14,060 bases of DNA from JAGOEX01 sp964630905 (GCA_964630905.1 CAZVWR010000070.1:1-14060); one strand, 5' to 3'. Positions 1 through 8,572 are shown, numbered from the stretch's first letter. A program made the numbers and translations. Notes: generated from the letters alone by a model not told the origin.

Positions 1-16
1 GCTCATTCTTGCTCAT
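1..16 (-). CDS. Possible start of a further minus-strand gene (5' end only)
   Basis: An ATG on the minus strand at 16-14 is followed by five codons (MSKNE) before the window edge. A GGGGAT stretch lies about seven bases upstream and could serve as a ribosome binding site. It would lie about 112 bases downstream of the permease stop, so it could be a fourth gene of the efflux operon or an independent gene. The visible part is far too short to judge function, and the start may be chance. Confidence 0.2.
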
Positions 17-128
17 AAATATCCCCGAATTAGAAAAATCATAAAGCTAATGCACGGTAAATAATGTGGATGAATTAGTCAAGAAAAGAATCAGGCGGTT
101 TCTGCAAAAACGAGCATCTGAACTGTTT

Positions 129-3100
129 TCAGGCCTTTTTCCCAAACAATTTATAAACAGATTTCTTGATGTCGTCTATTACTGCATAGATAACGGGAAT
201 GACAAAGAGTGTGAGTATCGTGGCAAAAGATATGCCCCAGATTATGGTGATCGCCATGGGCTGCCACATTTTGTTTGATCCTGTCGCAAAGATCGCCATC
301 GGGACAAGTCCGCCGACTGTTGTGACAGTTGTAAGAAGTATCGGCCTCAACCTTTTTGTTCCCGCTTCGACAAGTATATCCCTTCTTGTCCTCTCATCTT
401 TGACACTGCTTAAGTTATTGATGAAATCGACCAGTATTATTGAATCATTGACAACAATTCCGGCTAATGCGACAAGAGATATCATCGCCATCATTGAAAG
501 ATCCAGGCCGGAAACCCACAAACCAATTGCAACACCAATGAATGCAAGCGGTAGAGTTATCATTACAATAAACGGCTGGAAAACACTATTGAACTGTATG
601 CCGAGAATTATATAGATCAGTATGAACGCAACAAGAAAAGCCATTATTATGTCACGGTTTGCCTGCTGCTGTTCTTCAAATTCACCAAGAAAGCTAACAG
701 ACATTCCGGGGTGCTCTTTATTTATGTCTCCGAACCTTTCCTGCAGTTTCTGATTGACTTCGACCGGAGTTGTTTTGCTGTAATCTACATTTGCTCCGAC
801 CTTTATTTCTCTCATCCTGTTCCTTCTTCTGATACGGGCCATTGACTGAACTTCCTTGATCTGTGCCACATCTTTTACGCGGAACATTTTTCCGTCAGCC
901 GACCTTACCGGAACACCTCTGATGTCATCAAGCGTATATGTTCCGCTTGAATCAAATCTAATCCATATTTTCAGTTCCTTTCCATCTGTGTTCAGATATC
1001 TTCCGGCATATTTTCCGGCAGTCACAGACCTTATCGTTTCAGCAAGGGAAGCAAGTGACACGCCTGTCTGTTCAAGCCGTGAAAAATCCGGTTCAACAAC
1101 TATTTCGTTGATCTTGCTCATCACAGAGCCACCGAGATCGACAACTCCGGGGATCGATTTTGCAAACGCAATGATCTCATCACCAACTTTTTCAAGCTTG
1201 TCAAGGTCTTTTCCTGCCACACTTATATCAACGGCTCTTCCAGTAGGAGGACCTCCTGTGCTTTTTAAAAATTCGAACTCTACAATTTCAGGTATCATTA
1301 TAACTTTCTTGCGGAGAGCATCTTTGACTTTATTCATCATTTTATCATCGTAATCTTTCAAATCCAGCCGGAATTCAGCGACTTCCTCTTTTTCGATCCA
1401 CCTTCTGTCTTCTACAACTCTTCCAACTATAGTAACAATCGACTCGACATCATCCGGCATAAGATTGTTTATCACATAATTTTCAAGAATTTTAGAGATT
1501 TCGCGAGTTGTTTCAATAGGAGTATTTTCAGAAAGTTCTATTTTTGCTGTTACAGTTTTTGCATTTTCATCACCGAAAAGAACTATCCTGAGACTTGAAG
1601 CAATAAATAGCGATCCTATGAAAAAAGCAAAAAGAACTGCAATAGAAACATATCTGAATTTAAGAACTGCCCTGAGAAGACCTTCATATGCTTTTATAAA
1701 ACTCATATACCATTTCTTTACCGGCTTCTTTTCACGGCTGTAAACGTTCTTTATTTCCAAAACATGAACAGGAAGAATAAAAAGAGCCTCAAGAAGTGAA
1801 GCTGCAAGTGTCAGCGTAATAATTATAGGAAACTGCTCAAGAAACTTCCCTATCATGCCAGAGATCAGAAGAATTGGAAGGAATGCACAAATTGTTGTTG
1901 TTATTGCCGAGATAACAGGCCACATTATTTCACCTGTTCCTTTAATAACAGCATCCATCGGGGCCAATCCCTTCTCAAGATAACTATATATGTTTTCTAT
2001 AACAATAATCGCATCATCCACAAGCATTCCACTGACAAGTATCATGGCAAACAAAGAAAGCGAATTTATCGTGTACCCGAGGAACTTCATCATGAAAAAT
2101 GTGGCAAGGAATGAAAACGGAATACCGATAGCAGCAAGAAAGCTTGCACGCCAGCCCATAAAAATGAAAAGTAGCAGAGAAACAAGTATCATTCCAAGAA
2201 GTGCGTTATCTCTCAAAACAGATATGGTTTCATCAATTGCTTCACCTTGATCATTTTTGAAACTATACTCAAGACCCTTATAATTCTTAGCAAATTCAGG
2301 AACTGCCTCTCTTACTTTTTCAGAAATGCCAACAATGTTTGATTCAGGTTTTCTCATGATGTAAAGAGAAACCGCCTTCTTGCCGTTAAGATATGACTCG
2401 ATCCTTCCTCTGATAGACCTTTTCTGAACTTCAGCAACATCTTTGAGATAAAGTTTCTGCCCGTTTGCTCCTGTTTTTACAAGGACCTGTTCAACCTTTT
2501 CCACATCATCAAATGTTCCTGTCGCTTTTACGAGATATCTTTTGCCCGAAATATCAAGCGTTCCTCCCGGCGTCCTGAAATTGGAACGGGTAAGTGCGGC
2601 AAAAATATCGTCTATCGCCAGATTGAATCCCATAAGTTTTTCATTGCTGACAACTATCTGTATCTCTTCTTCAGACACACCGGCGACTTCGACATTCTTT
2701 ATTCCTGAAATCTTTGATGTAAGCTCTCTTTGAAGATTTTCAGCCACATCACGGAAATCATTGTCCGAGATCGAATCGGAGCTGAGCATGACATTTATGA
2801 CAGGGCTCGTATCACCTGTAGCGATCTTGAAAACATAAGGCCCTGCCATTTCATTCTTTGACGGAAGATCAGGTATCTTATTTATCTCCGTCTGAATATC
2901 TATAACCCTTTTATCAATGTCTTTAACCGTTTCAAGAAAGTTTATGAAAACCGATGATTTTCCGTTCTGTGATCCGCTGTTTATATAATCAATATCTTCA
3001 ACATTGGCTACAGCGTCTTCGATCGGAATGGTTATAAGCCGCTCTATCTCCTGAGGTGCGGCACCGGGATAGAGAGTTATGACAATAACAAAACCGAGAT

Positions 3101-3221
3101 TGATCTCCGGTGTTTCCTCTACCGGTATTGTCTGAGTGGCAATAATTCCGAAAGTCATTACAGCTACAAATATGAAATGTGCAACTATAGGTTTTTTGAG
3201 AAAAAACTGAACGAAACTCAT
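129..3221 (-). CDS. RND-family efflux permease (inner-membrane pump subunit)
   Basis: This 1030-residue protein has the full length and layout of AcrB-type RND permeases, which use proton entry to drive export through an adaptor and an outer-membrane channel. TM1 is near residues 11-30, a large periplasmic loop follows, TM2-TM6 span roughly 337-485, TM7 is near 523-543, a second periplasmic loop follows, and the last TM cluster runs from about 860 to 1015. TM4 carries the paired acidic residues D402-D403 in VDDAIIVIEN. The conserved RLRPILLTT segment lies near residue 958. In TM10 the position of AcrB Lys940 is Asn925, followed by Asp926 (VNDSI), a variant common in other RND subfamilies. The start is set by GGAGG four bases upstream, inside the end of the adaptor gene, with an ATGA overlap. 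Family assignment is firm; the substrate cannot be read from the sequence. Confidence 0.96.
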   Translation of the reverse strand: MSFVQFFLKKPIVAHFIFVAVMTFGIIATQTIPVEETPEINLGFVIVITLYPGAAPQEIERLITIPIEDAVANVEDIDYINSGSQNGKSSVFINFLETVKDIDKRVIDIQTEINKIPDLPSKNEMAGPYVFKIATGDTSPVINVMLSSDSISDNDFRDVAENLQRELTSKISGIKNVEVAGVSEEEIQIVVSNEKLMGFNLAIDDIFAALTRSNFRTPGGTLDISGKRYLVKATGTFDDVEKVEQVLVKTGANGQKLYLKDVAEVQKRSIRGRIESYLNGKKAVSLYIMRKPESNIVGISEKVREAVPEFAKNYKGLEYSFKNDQGEAIDETISVLRDNALLGMILVSLLLFIFMGWRASFLAAIGIPFSFLATFFMMKFLGYTINSLSLFAMILVSGMLVDDAIIVIENIYSYLEKGLAPMDAVIKGTGEIMWPVISAITTTICAFLPILLISGMIGKFLEQFPIIITLTLAASLLEALFILPVHVLEIKNVYSREKKPVKKWYMSFIKAYEGLLRAVLKFRYVSIAVLFAFFIGSLFIASSLRIVLFGDENAKTVTAKIELSENTPIETTREISKILENYVINNLMPDDVESIVTIVGRVVEDRRWIEKEEVAEFRLDLKDYDDKMMNKVKDALRKKVIMIPEIVEFEFLKSTGGPPTGRAVDISVAGKDLDKLEKVGDEIIAFAKSIPGVVDLGGSVMSKINEIVVEPDFSRLEQTGVSLASLAETIRSVTAGKYAGRYLNTDGKELKIWIRFDSSGTYTLDDIRGVPVRSADGKMFRVKDVAQIKEVQSMARIRRRNRMREIKVGANVDYSKTTPVEVNQKLQERFGDINKEHPGMSVSFLGEFEEQQQANRDIIMAFLVAFILIYIILGIQFNSVFQPFIVMITLPLAFIGVAIGLWVSGLDLSMMAMISLVALAGIVVNDSIILVDFINNLSSVKDERTRRDILVEAGTKRLRPILLTTVTTVGGLVPMAIFATGSNKMWQPMAITIIWGISFATILTLFVIPVIYAVIDDIKKSVYKLFGKKA

Positions 3222-4366
3222 TTTTCCTCCAGAATTTCCACTTCCCTTCCGTCCGAAAGTGCTTCCAGCCCTGAAATTATCAGTTCAGACGGCTCTGAAT
3301 ATCCGTCCGAGAATCTGACAACTCTCTCTTTTCCGATATCTGAAACTATCTCCACTTCCTTTTCAACTGCTTTCCCTTCCCTGATGATATAGACGATATA
3401 TCTGTTTCCGAGAAGACGCATGTTGTTGCGGCTTGTTAGAAATGTATTTTTATGAACCTTTGAATCAATGGCCACTTTCAACTGCATTCCCGGAAACACG
3501 ATATATTTGTCATTTTCGTCCTTCACGCTTTTAAACAGTATCTTCATTGAATAGAGCGATGTCTTTCTGTCAGGAGCATCGGCAACCCCCTTTACTGTTC
3601 CCGGCACAACCTGATCATTGGGAAGTATTATCCCTACATCTTTATTTTTATACCTTTTGTAGATAAGAAGATCATCGGGGCTCATTCCTACAACGACCTG
3701 AAGATTTGCAGTGTCGACGATCCTCGCAATAGCTGTGCCGATACTTACATACTGACCCTGCTGAACCGGTCTTTCAACGACTATTCCGTCAAAAGGAGCT
3801 TTGATAAAGCAGTTGTTGTAATTCACTGTGGCATTCTGCAACGATGTTTTTGCCTGATTGAGTGAAAGTTCAGCACTCTGATAACCGTTTTCTGAAGCAT
3901 CGAACTGTTCAGCAGTTATGGCTTTGTTCTCAAACAGCTTTCTATCGCGCTGGAAAACCTTTTCCTTAAGAGCAAAAGTGAGTTCGGCCTGTTTCAGGTT
4001 AAGTTCCGCCTGATCAAGTGAAGTTCGCTGGAGATCATATTCTATTACTGCTACAGTCGCCCCTTTTTTCACAAAAGAGCCGATGTCATAATTCATTTCA
4101 ACTATCTCGCCTGTTGTTTTTGATGTCACGGTTACATCTCGTTCCGCTTCGATCACCGCATTGAAAAATATTTTTCCTGTAACATCTCCCGGAACTATCT
4201 TCTGGATACGGACTTTTCTCGGAGCTCTTTTCTGAACACCTGCTGTATTTTCAGGAACAGCGGCACCATCCTGCTTTTCAAGAGCTGTGCCGGCAGTATC
4301 TTTTGAACACCCTGAAGTCGCAAGAAGAAAAACAAATGCCGATATAAAAAGTAAGAGATGTTTCAT
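3218..4366 (-). CDS. RND efflux periplasmic adaptor (membrane fusion protein), lipoprotein
   Basis: This 382-residue adaptor would link the RND permease to the outer-membrane channel. Residues 1-20 form a lipoprotein signal ending in LATSGC, so Cys20 is the likely lipidated residue. A Pro/Ala-rich tether follows to about 50. Residues 77-110 form the first half of the lipoyl/barrel-sandwich domain. Residues 112-185 are a helical hairpin rich in Gln, Ala and Leu, where the channel would dock. The second lipoyl half follows (FIKAPFDGIV, about 187-196), then a beta-barrel from about 220 to 300 and a membrane-proximal domain to the end. It overlaps the TolC-type gene and the permease gene by four bases each (ATGA), which implies translational coupling. 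The start has a GGGGGGA stretch about eight bases upstream; a nearer AGAGG is too close to be ideal. Confidence 0.95.
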   Translation of the reverse strand: MKHLLLFISAFVFLLATSGCSKDTAGTALEKQDGAAVPENTAGVQKRAPRKVRIQKIVPGDVTGKIFFNAVIEAERDVTVTSKTTGEIVEMNYDIGSFVKKGATVAVIEYDLQRTSLDQAELNLKQAELTFALKEKVFQRDRKLFENKAITAEQFDASENGYQSAELSLNQAKTSLQNATVNYNNCFIKAPFDGIVVERPVQQGQYVSIGTAIARIVDTANLQVVVGMSPDDLLIYKRYKNKDVGIILPNDQVVPGTVKGVADAPDRKTSLYSMKILFKSVKDENDKYIVFPGMQLKVAIDSKVHKNTFLTSRNNMRLLGNRYIVYIIREGKAVEKEVEIVSDIGKERVVRFSDGYSEPSELIISGLEALSDGREVEILEEK

Positions 4367-5667
4367 TCCTCTTTTCCCCCCGTTAGAATTCTCAGCTGAT
4401 AAAAACTGTTAAAAATTGAATTTTCAACAAGAACAAGATTTTTCAATGCTTCTAAATAGCTGTTCTCTGCATTGAGAAGATCGAGATAAAGTGATTTTCC
4501 GTTCTCAAACTCTATTTTGCTCTTTTCCAGTGCTTTTTGAGATATTTCAACTGAAGACAGAGCGACTTTCTTCTGCTCAAGAAGTGAGAATATCGAAGCA
4601 AGTACGGCTTTTAATGAATACATTTGCGAATTTTTTGTTTCAAGATATGCAAGTTGCGATGCCACCTTGTCTTTAAGCGACTTTCTCCATTCGATAGTAT
4701 CATTGAAACCTTTGAAGAGATTCCACGAAAAATTGAGCGAGACCACATCGTCATCATAAAGATATGTCTTCTGGAAAGGATGATCTTCCGCCGATCCGAA
4801 ATCGTGGACAAAGCTGAAGTTCAGAACCGGCAGAAATGGGGCCATTTTCATGACAGCACTATAATCAGAGATCTTTTTGAGCTTTTCCATCTTGATAAGG
4901 AGCGGTGAATTGTTCAGAAGAAGTGATTTTTTATCTTCAAAAAGAGTTTTGTGGTCTTTCCCTGAAAAATGATCTTCTATGACACTGAAATCTGATCTTT
5001 CAAGTTCATCAAACTCTATTTCAACTGCGGCGATCCTTGACATATCCGCAACATTTTTAAGCATTTCCATTTTATAGTTTTCGAGTTCCTGCTCTCTTCT
5101 TTTGAGAACAAGTTCGAGATTAAGATATGCAAGCTCAGTCGTTCTTCCCGATTCAAGAAGAAGTTTTGCAGTTCTCAGGTTTTCAGCTGCCGCTTTGACC
5201 GCCTTTTCAGAAAGTTTGATGTTTTCCTGAGTTATGTATGTCTGGAAATAAGACGCGACCGCCGATGCTTCGACTGACAGTTTTTCATTTTCAATTTCGA
5301 CAGTTGAAATTTCTTTATTCTTTTCTGCGATCATGTTTCCTAAGATCCTGTTCCCGCCTACAAAAACAGGAAGAGACATCGTTATCTTCCTGGTATAAAG
5401 CGGATTTTTCAAGGTTGCTATCGCCGGATTCGCCTCAAGCTGCTCTTCATTATATCTGCTGTAATAAAAACTCCCGCCAAGATCGAGGGAGGGAAGATAA
5501 CCCGAATAACTCTGCAACCTTGACCACTCACTCTTTTCAGAACTGTTGATCTTTGATTTTATTGAGATATTCCCCTTCATAACAATGTCAAGGTACTCTT
5601 CTATCGTGAGAGAAGACACATTAAAACTAATTATAAGAATAAGGAAAAAAGAAACCGGACGGAACAT
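4363..5667 (-). CDS. TolC-family outer-membrane efflux channel
   Basis: This 434-residue protein is the first gene of the efflux operon and would form the trimeric outer-membrane exit duct. It has a signal peptide (about 1-19), then two similar halves rich in long amphipathic helices. Typical TolC-family segments are the LPSLDLGGSF strand after the first helix, a KAAAENLRTAKLLLESGR helix start, and near the C-terminus a KSKIEFENGKSLYLDLLNAE segment. The start at 5667 is chosen because GGAGG sits four bases upstream and a signal peptide begins at once. A longer reading to a TTG at 5727 would run through the promoter and add an unlikely N-terminus. Length is normal for the family. It ends in an ATGA overlap with the adaptor gene. 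Confidence 0.93.
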   Translation of the reverse strand: MFRPVSFFLILIISFNVSSLTIEEYLDIVMKGNISIKSKINSSEKSEWSRLQSYSGYLPSLDLGGSFYYSRYNEEQLEANPAIATLKNPLYTRKITMSLPVFVGGNRILGNMIAEKNKEISTVEIENEKLSVEASAVASYFQTYITQENIKLSEKAVKAAAENLRTAKLLLESGRTTELAYLNLELVLKRREQELENYKMEMLKNVADMSRIAAVEIEFDELERSDFSVIEDHFSGKDHKTLFEDKKSLLLNNSPLLIKMEKLKKISDYSAVMKMAPFLPVLNFSFVHDFGSAEDHPFQKTYLYDDDVVSLNFSWNLFKGFNDTIEWRKSLKDKVASQLAYLETKNSQMYSLKAVLASIFSLLEQKKVALSSVEISQKALEKSKIEFENGKSLYLDLLNAENSYLEALKNLVLVENSIFNSFYQLRILTGGKEE

Positions 5668-5671
5668 GCAA

Positions 5672-5676
5672 CCTCC
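5672..5676 (-). promoter_or_regulatory. Ribosome binding site of the TolC-family gene
   Basis: GGAGG on the minus strand lies four bases before the ATG at 5667. It decides the start of the TolC-family gene against the upstream TTG. Confidence 0.8.
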
Positions 5677-5698
5677 ACAGAACAGAAAAAGACCGGAA

Positions 5699-5727
5699 AA
5701 TATATTACAATAGACTCTTTTTTGCAA
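5699..5727 (-). promoter_or_regulatory. Putative sigma70-type promoter of the efflux operon
   Basis: On the minus strand, TTGCAA at 5727-5722 (4 of 6 matches to TTGACA) is followed after 17 bases by TATATT at 5704-5699 (5 of 6 matches to TATAAT). Transcription would start near 5691, giving a short leader of about 25 bases that holds the GGAGG site. No clear operator palindrome is seen around it. AT-rich sequence gives chance matches, so this is a prediction. Confidence 0.5.
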
Positions 5728-5830
5728 ATATATGTAAAAAGAACTTTCTGAATATGTTTTCCTTCCAATAAATAAAAATCTGTGTTAAAAGTCACTATAT
5801 CGGTTGAATGTTTGATTCGGGAGCTTCTGA

Positions 5831-6889
5831 ATGCGGATTATGGTGAAAACCGGTTTTGTTTTTATCATCATATTTCTGTTTACATCTAATCTTTATTCAA
5901 TTTGCTATGAGAAAGAAAAAGCTTTTGAAAATTATGTAGTTAAATCTGATTTCTACTTAAAACATGAAAGGATGGATGAGGCCGAAGAGGCTTTAAAAAA
6001 ATACTTGAAGTGTTATCCGGAAAAAGAGGTTTTCATCAAACTTGCTAAGTTGTATGAATCGCAGAAAAAATACTATCTTGCAGGGATTACTTATAAAACG
6101 GCCGGGCTTGAAAAAAAATATGCTGAAGTTGAGAAAAGAAGAATTTCAAAACTAACGCAGACAACATTTCACAATTTCAACTCCCGGACTAATACCAAGG
6201 TAAAAGAATTCAAAAAGACAGGAAAAGAACTGAAAAATCTATCAATTGCTCTATTTTCAATAGGTTCGGTTCTTGCAGCGGCAGGAGGTGGAATATTCAT
6301 CAGCAACAAAGCTTTTGATGGGAAAACTTCAGAACTCATACAGTATTCCTTTTTAATTGGCGGTTTTTCAATTATCGGGGCTGGCTTTTCAACAAATTTC
6401 AATGGCGACTATTATATTAACAAGTCAATATCTTTAGAAAATTTCAACACAAAAGAAATTGTTGACCACGGTACGACCATGGAAGAATATTTTGTCCATA
6501 CAGGGGCTCAAAACTATACAAAAAAGATGTCGGCCAAATCCTTGAGAAATACCGGGATATTTATGCTTGCGGTATCCGTTCCGATTCTCACTTTTTCAAT
6601 GTTTTCAATTTTTGATGATTACAAAAACTCTTTCAATTACGATAGAGACAATTATTCTGAGAACAGTTTGAATTACGCTTTTACTGAAGTTCTAATTGTC
6701 AATCCTGTTAAAATACTTCTAATGCCACCAGCTTTATTGTTTATGGTACGAGGGATAATAATGCTTGCCAAAGCATCAAAATGGGAAAAACTAAATACCG
6801 AGCCATCCATTTTAACTTTAAACAGCATTGCTCCGATAATTGATCCGGTTTCAAAGACTTACGGGCTGAGCATGGGATTTTCGTTTTAG
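5831..6889 (+). CDS. Exported protein with TPR-like N-terminus and hydrophobic segments, function unknown
   Basis: I do not recognise this 352-residue protein. Residues 1-23 are a signal peptide. Residues 28-105 are charged helices in TPR style (DEAEEALKKYLKCYPEKEVFIKLAKLYESQ), about two helix pairs. Hydrophobic stretches lie near 137-158, 168-190, 241-261 and 287-313; the first contains AAAGGGIFI. The C-terminus (YGLSMGFSF) ends in Phe with alternating hydrophobic residues, as in outer-membrane beta-barrel final strands. Myxococcota genomes hold many proteins of this plan (short TPR, a pair of TM segments, Gly/aromatic end), but that likeness is from memory. GGGAG lies seven bases before the ATG; a second ATG three codons in is less well placed. 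It diverges from the efflux operon with 163 bases between start codons. No convincing promoter of its own is visible there. Confidence 0.8.
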   Translation: MRIMVKTGFVFIIIFLFTSNLYSICYEKEKAFENYVVKSDFYLKHERMDEAEEALKKYLKCYPEKEVFIKLAKLYESQKKYYLAGITYKTAGLEKKYAEVEKRRISKLTQTTFHNFNSRTNTKVKEFKKTGKELKNLSIALFSIGSVLAAAGGGIFISNKAFDGKTSELIQYSFLIGGFSIIGAGFSTNFNGDYYINKSISLENFNTKEIVDHGTTMEEYFVHTGAQNYTKKMSAKSLRNTGIFMLAVSVPILTFSMFSIFDDYKNSFNYDRDNYSENSLNYAFTEVLIVNPVKILLMPPALLFMVRGIIMLAKASKWEKLNTEPSILTLNSIAPIIDPVSKTYGLSMGFSF

Positions 6890-6890
6890 G

Positions 6891-8492
6891 TTATTTCTTC
6901 TTTAATACTGGTGTTTCAGGCATGTATTCATCATAAAGACACTTATCAGGATATTCTTTGCAGTAACACTCCATGTCTTTGAGAATTATCGCTCCTGTCG
7001 GCTGATAGGTGATGTACTTCCCTTCCACTCCGCTATATATGTATCCCATTTTACTGCTTGCAGGATTAGAAAAACAGACTTTTTTTTCTTTTGAGATTGA
7101 GAAATAACATGTCCTAAAGTCTACATCTACTTCAGAAAACTGGTACATTTCTTCAAACGCGAGAATATCTCCATCCCATTGCCCGGGAGCAAAAGAGATA
7201 AGGTCAGGAGCGATTTCTATGTCAAGTTGTTTGTATGTGGTTATTTCGTTTGTCAGATCCGCCATTACAACTTGATAATAACCTTCTCCAGCTGAATAGA
7301 TCACAAAATTTTTACTTCCTTTTTTTACTGCGGGAGCTGTAGCTTTTTCACCATCTCTGCTTATCTTTCTGCAACCAGTTGCAATATCAGTTGGTGATTT
7401 TGTCAAATCACATGCCCATATACTTTTGTTATAGTTGAAAAAAGCTGTATCTTGAACAATTGATGGGTCCATTATCTGCCCTTCACCAAGTTTTTTCCAG
7501 TTCCAGTCTTTTACAGATGCATAAAGTATATTCTGCGGTCCCGCATCTTCTCCGACATTCACTGCTTTCTGAACATTCATCAGAACAAAATTTTCACCAA
7601 CTGCAGGAGGATATATAAACTCTATTTTGTTCCACTCATTCGCATAAACCGCTTCATATTTCCAACCGTTTTCAACCTTGGATGCAGATATTACATAATT
7701 TTGTTTATCACTCCAGTTTGCACCAGTAAATATAAACCTATTGTTTCTGAATGCCTGTTTAGACGAAGCATGTGCAACCATTGTATATTTCTGTGTGGCG
7801 ATGTCATAATGCAGACTTCCAATAACAATATATTTTCCATCAACTTTTTTACTGTTAATTGCATACATACCTATCTTGCCATCTGAAATGTCTCCCTGCT
7901 TGAATATTCCAGTAGAGTTATGGTATACTTTTCCTGTTGCCATTATATCACACTTTTCATTAACATATGCTGGTGCAGGAGCTGCTTTTTCGGTCATGTC
8001 GCATGGAAGCGGATAACAATAGTATTCCGGAGCCTCTTCAACAATTCTGCGATTGTTCATTTCCCATAGATTTCTGACACACTGGGGATCATTTGCTGAT
8101 GCTGGAAGATCACATTTTCTGCAGAATGTTAATTTTCCATCACCGTCTTTATAAGGAAATCCTGCATTCAACAGACTCGGGCAGTCGGGATCTCCATCGG
8201 TTCCAGCAGGATAATCATAATCAGGAAGCTCAATGTCGTTAGATTCGTCAGGTTGGGTGTCTTTGTCTTCAGAGATGTCCTCATCCTGCTTTACCAAGTC
8301 AAAATCATCAGACTCATCAACAACTTCAATAATATCAGCATCAGCTTCTTCAACAGAATCTTTGTCAGTTTGAATCAGTTTGTCACTGTCATTTTGTAAA
8401 AAATTGTCTGCATCGTTTTGAGGATTATCAGAAGTGCATGAAGTACAGGAGAAGAAAAGAAACAATGACAATATAATTATAATGTTACGCAT
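6891..8492 (-). CDS. Cys-rich surface lipoprotein with Asp-rich linker, function unknown
   Basis: This 533-residue protein has a lipoprotein signal: a hydrophobic run ending FLFFSC, so Cys16 (or Cys19) is the likely lipid site. Residues 22-105 are extremely acidic, with an Asp or Glu at roughly every second or third position, as in calcium-binding or spacer linkers. A Cys cluster follows (C104, C124, C127, C138, C159, C164, C181), and another group lies at the C-terminus (C509, C511, C518), so disulfides are likely. Between about 185 and 500, repeated short hydrophobic strands (KYIVIGSLHYD, NFVIYSAGEG, KYITYQPTG) suggest a beta-propeller-like domain. The start at 8492 is fixed by GGAGG six bases upstream. 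Reading further upstream would cross a hairpin element into the next gene's end. It lies 80 bases downstream of the giant gene on the same strand, so co-transcription is plausible. No catalytic motif is recognised. Confidence 0.85.
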   Translation of the reverse strand: MRNIIIILSLFLFFSCTSCTSDNPQNDADNFLQNDSDKLIQTDKDSVEEADADIIEVVDESDDFDLVKQDEDISEDKDTQPDESNDIELPDYDYPAGTDGDPDCPSLLNAGFPYKDGDGKLTFCRKCDLPASANDPQCVRNLWEMNNRRIVEEAPEYYCYPLPCDMTEKAAPAPAYVNEKCDIMATGKVYHNSTGIFKQGDISDGKIGMYAINSKKVDGKYIVIGSLHYDIATQKYTMVAHASSKQAFRNNRFIFTGANWSDKQNYVISASKVENGWKYEAVYANEWNKIEFIYPPAVGENFVLMNVQKAVNVGEDAGPQNILYASVKDWNWKKLGEGQIMDPSIVQDTAFFNYNKSIWACDLTKSPTDIATGCRKISRDGEKATAPAVKKGSKNFVIYSAGEGYYQVVMADLTNEITTYKQLDIEIAPDLISFAPGQWDGDILAFEEMYQFSEVDVDFRTCYFSISKEKKVCFSNPASSKMGYIYSGVEGKYITYQPTGAIILKDMECYCKEYPDKCLYDEYMPETPVLKKK

Positions 8493-8498
8493 GAAATA

Positions 8499-8503
8499 CC
8501 TCC
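8499..8503 (-). promoter_or_regulatory. Ribosome binding site of the lipoprotein gene, abutting a hairpin element
   Basis: GGAGG on the minus strand is six bases before the ATG at 8492. It directly touches the end of the hairpin element at 8504, so RNA folding of that element could affect ribosome access. Confidence 0.75.
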
Positions 8504-8560
8504 GTAAGGGCGAATAATCATTCGCCCAGAAAACCTGGCGGATACGGTGTCCGCCCCTAC
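8504..8560. repeat. 57-bp double-hairpin palindromic element (MITE/REP-like)
   Basis: The first hairpin is GGGCGAAT (8508-8515), a four-base loop, then ATTCGCCC (8520-8527), a perfect 8-bp stem. The second is at 8537-8555: GGCGGA pairs with TCCGCC, extended inward by one wobble pair and one A-T pair. The outer ends GTAAGGGCGA and TCCGCCCCTAC form inverted repeats (GTARGGGCGR), so the whole unit is itself palindromic. From memory, repeats starting GTAGGGGCG with hairpin interiors are scattered through intergenic regions of many environmental bacterial genomes; only one copy lies in this window. Its GC content is far above the flanks. Neither hairpin is followed by a long T tract on either strand, so it is not a classical intrinsic terminator. 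Confidence 0.7.
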
Positions 8561-8572
8561 AAAAATTGGAAT

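Noticed and set aside
118..132. Small hairpin (CTGAA/TTCAG) at the permease stop as a terminator
   Set aside because: The stem is only five base pairs and the T run on the minus strand comes several bases later, so it is too weak to call.
199..1353. Plus-strand open frames at 199-615 and 856-1353 within the permease gene
   Set aside because: They are antisense to a conserved full-length RND gene, have no plausible protein features and no ribosome binding sites.
5668..5727. Longer N-terminus of the TolC-family protein from a TTG at 5727
   Set aside because: It would add 20 residues before a good signal peptide, lacks a ribosome binding site, and its start overlaps the predicted -35 box. The GGAGG before 5667 decides the start.
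8508..8555. The two hairpins as intrinsic terminators
   Set aside because: Neither is followed by a proper T tract on either strand, and the paired design with inverted ends fits a dispersed repeat better.
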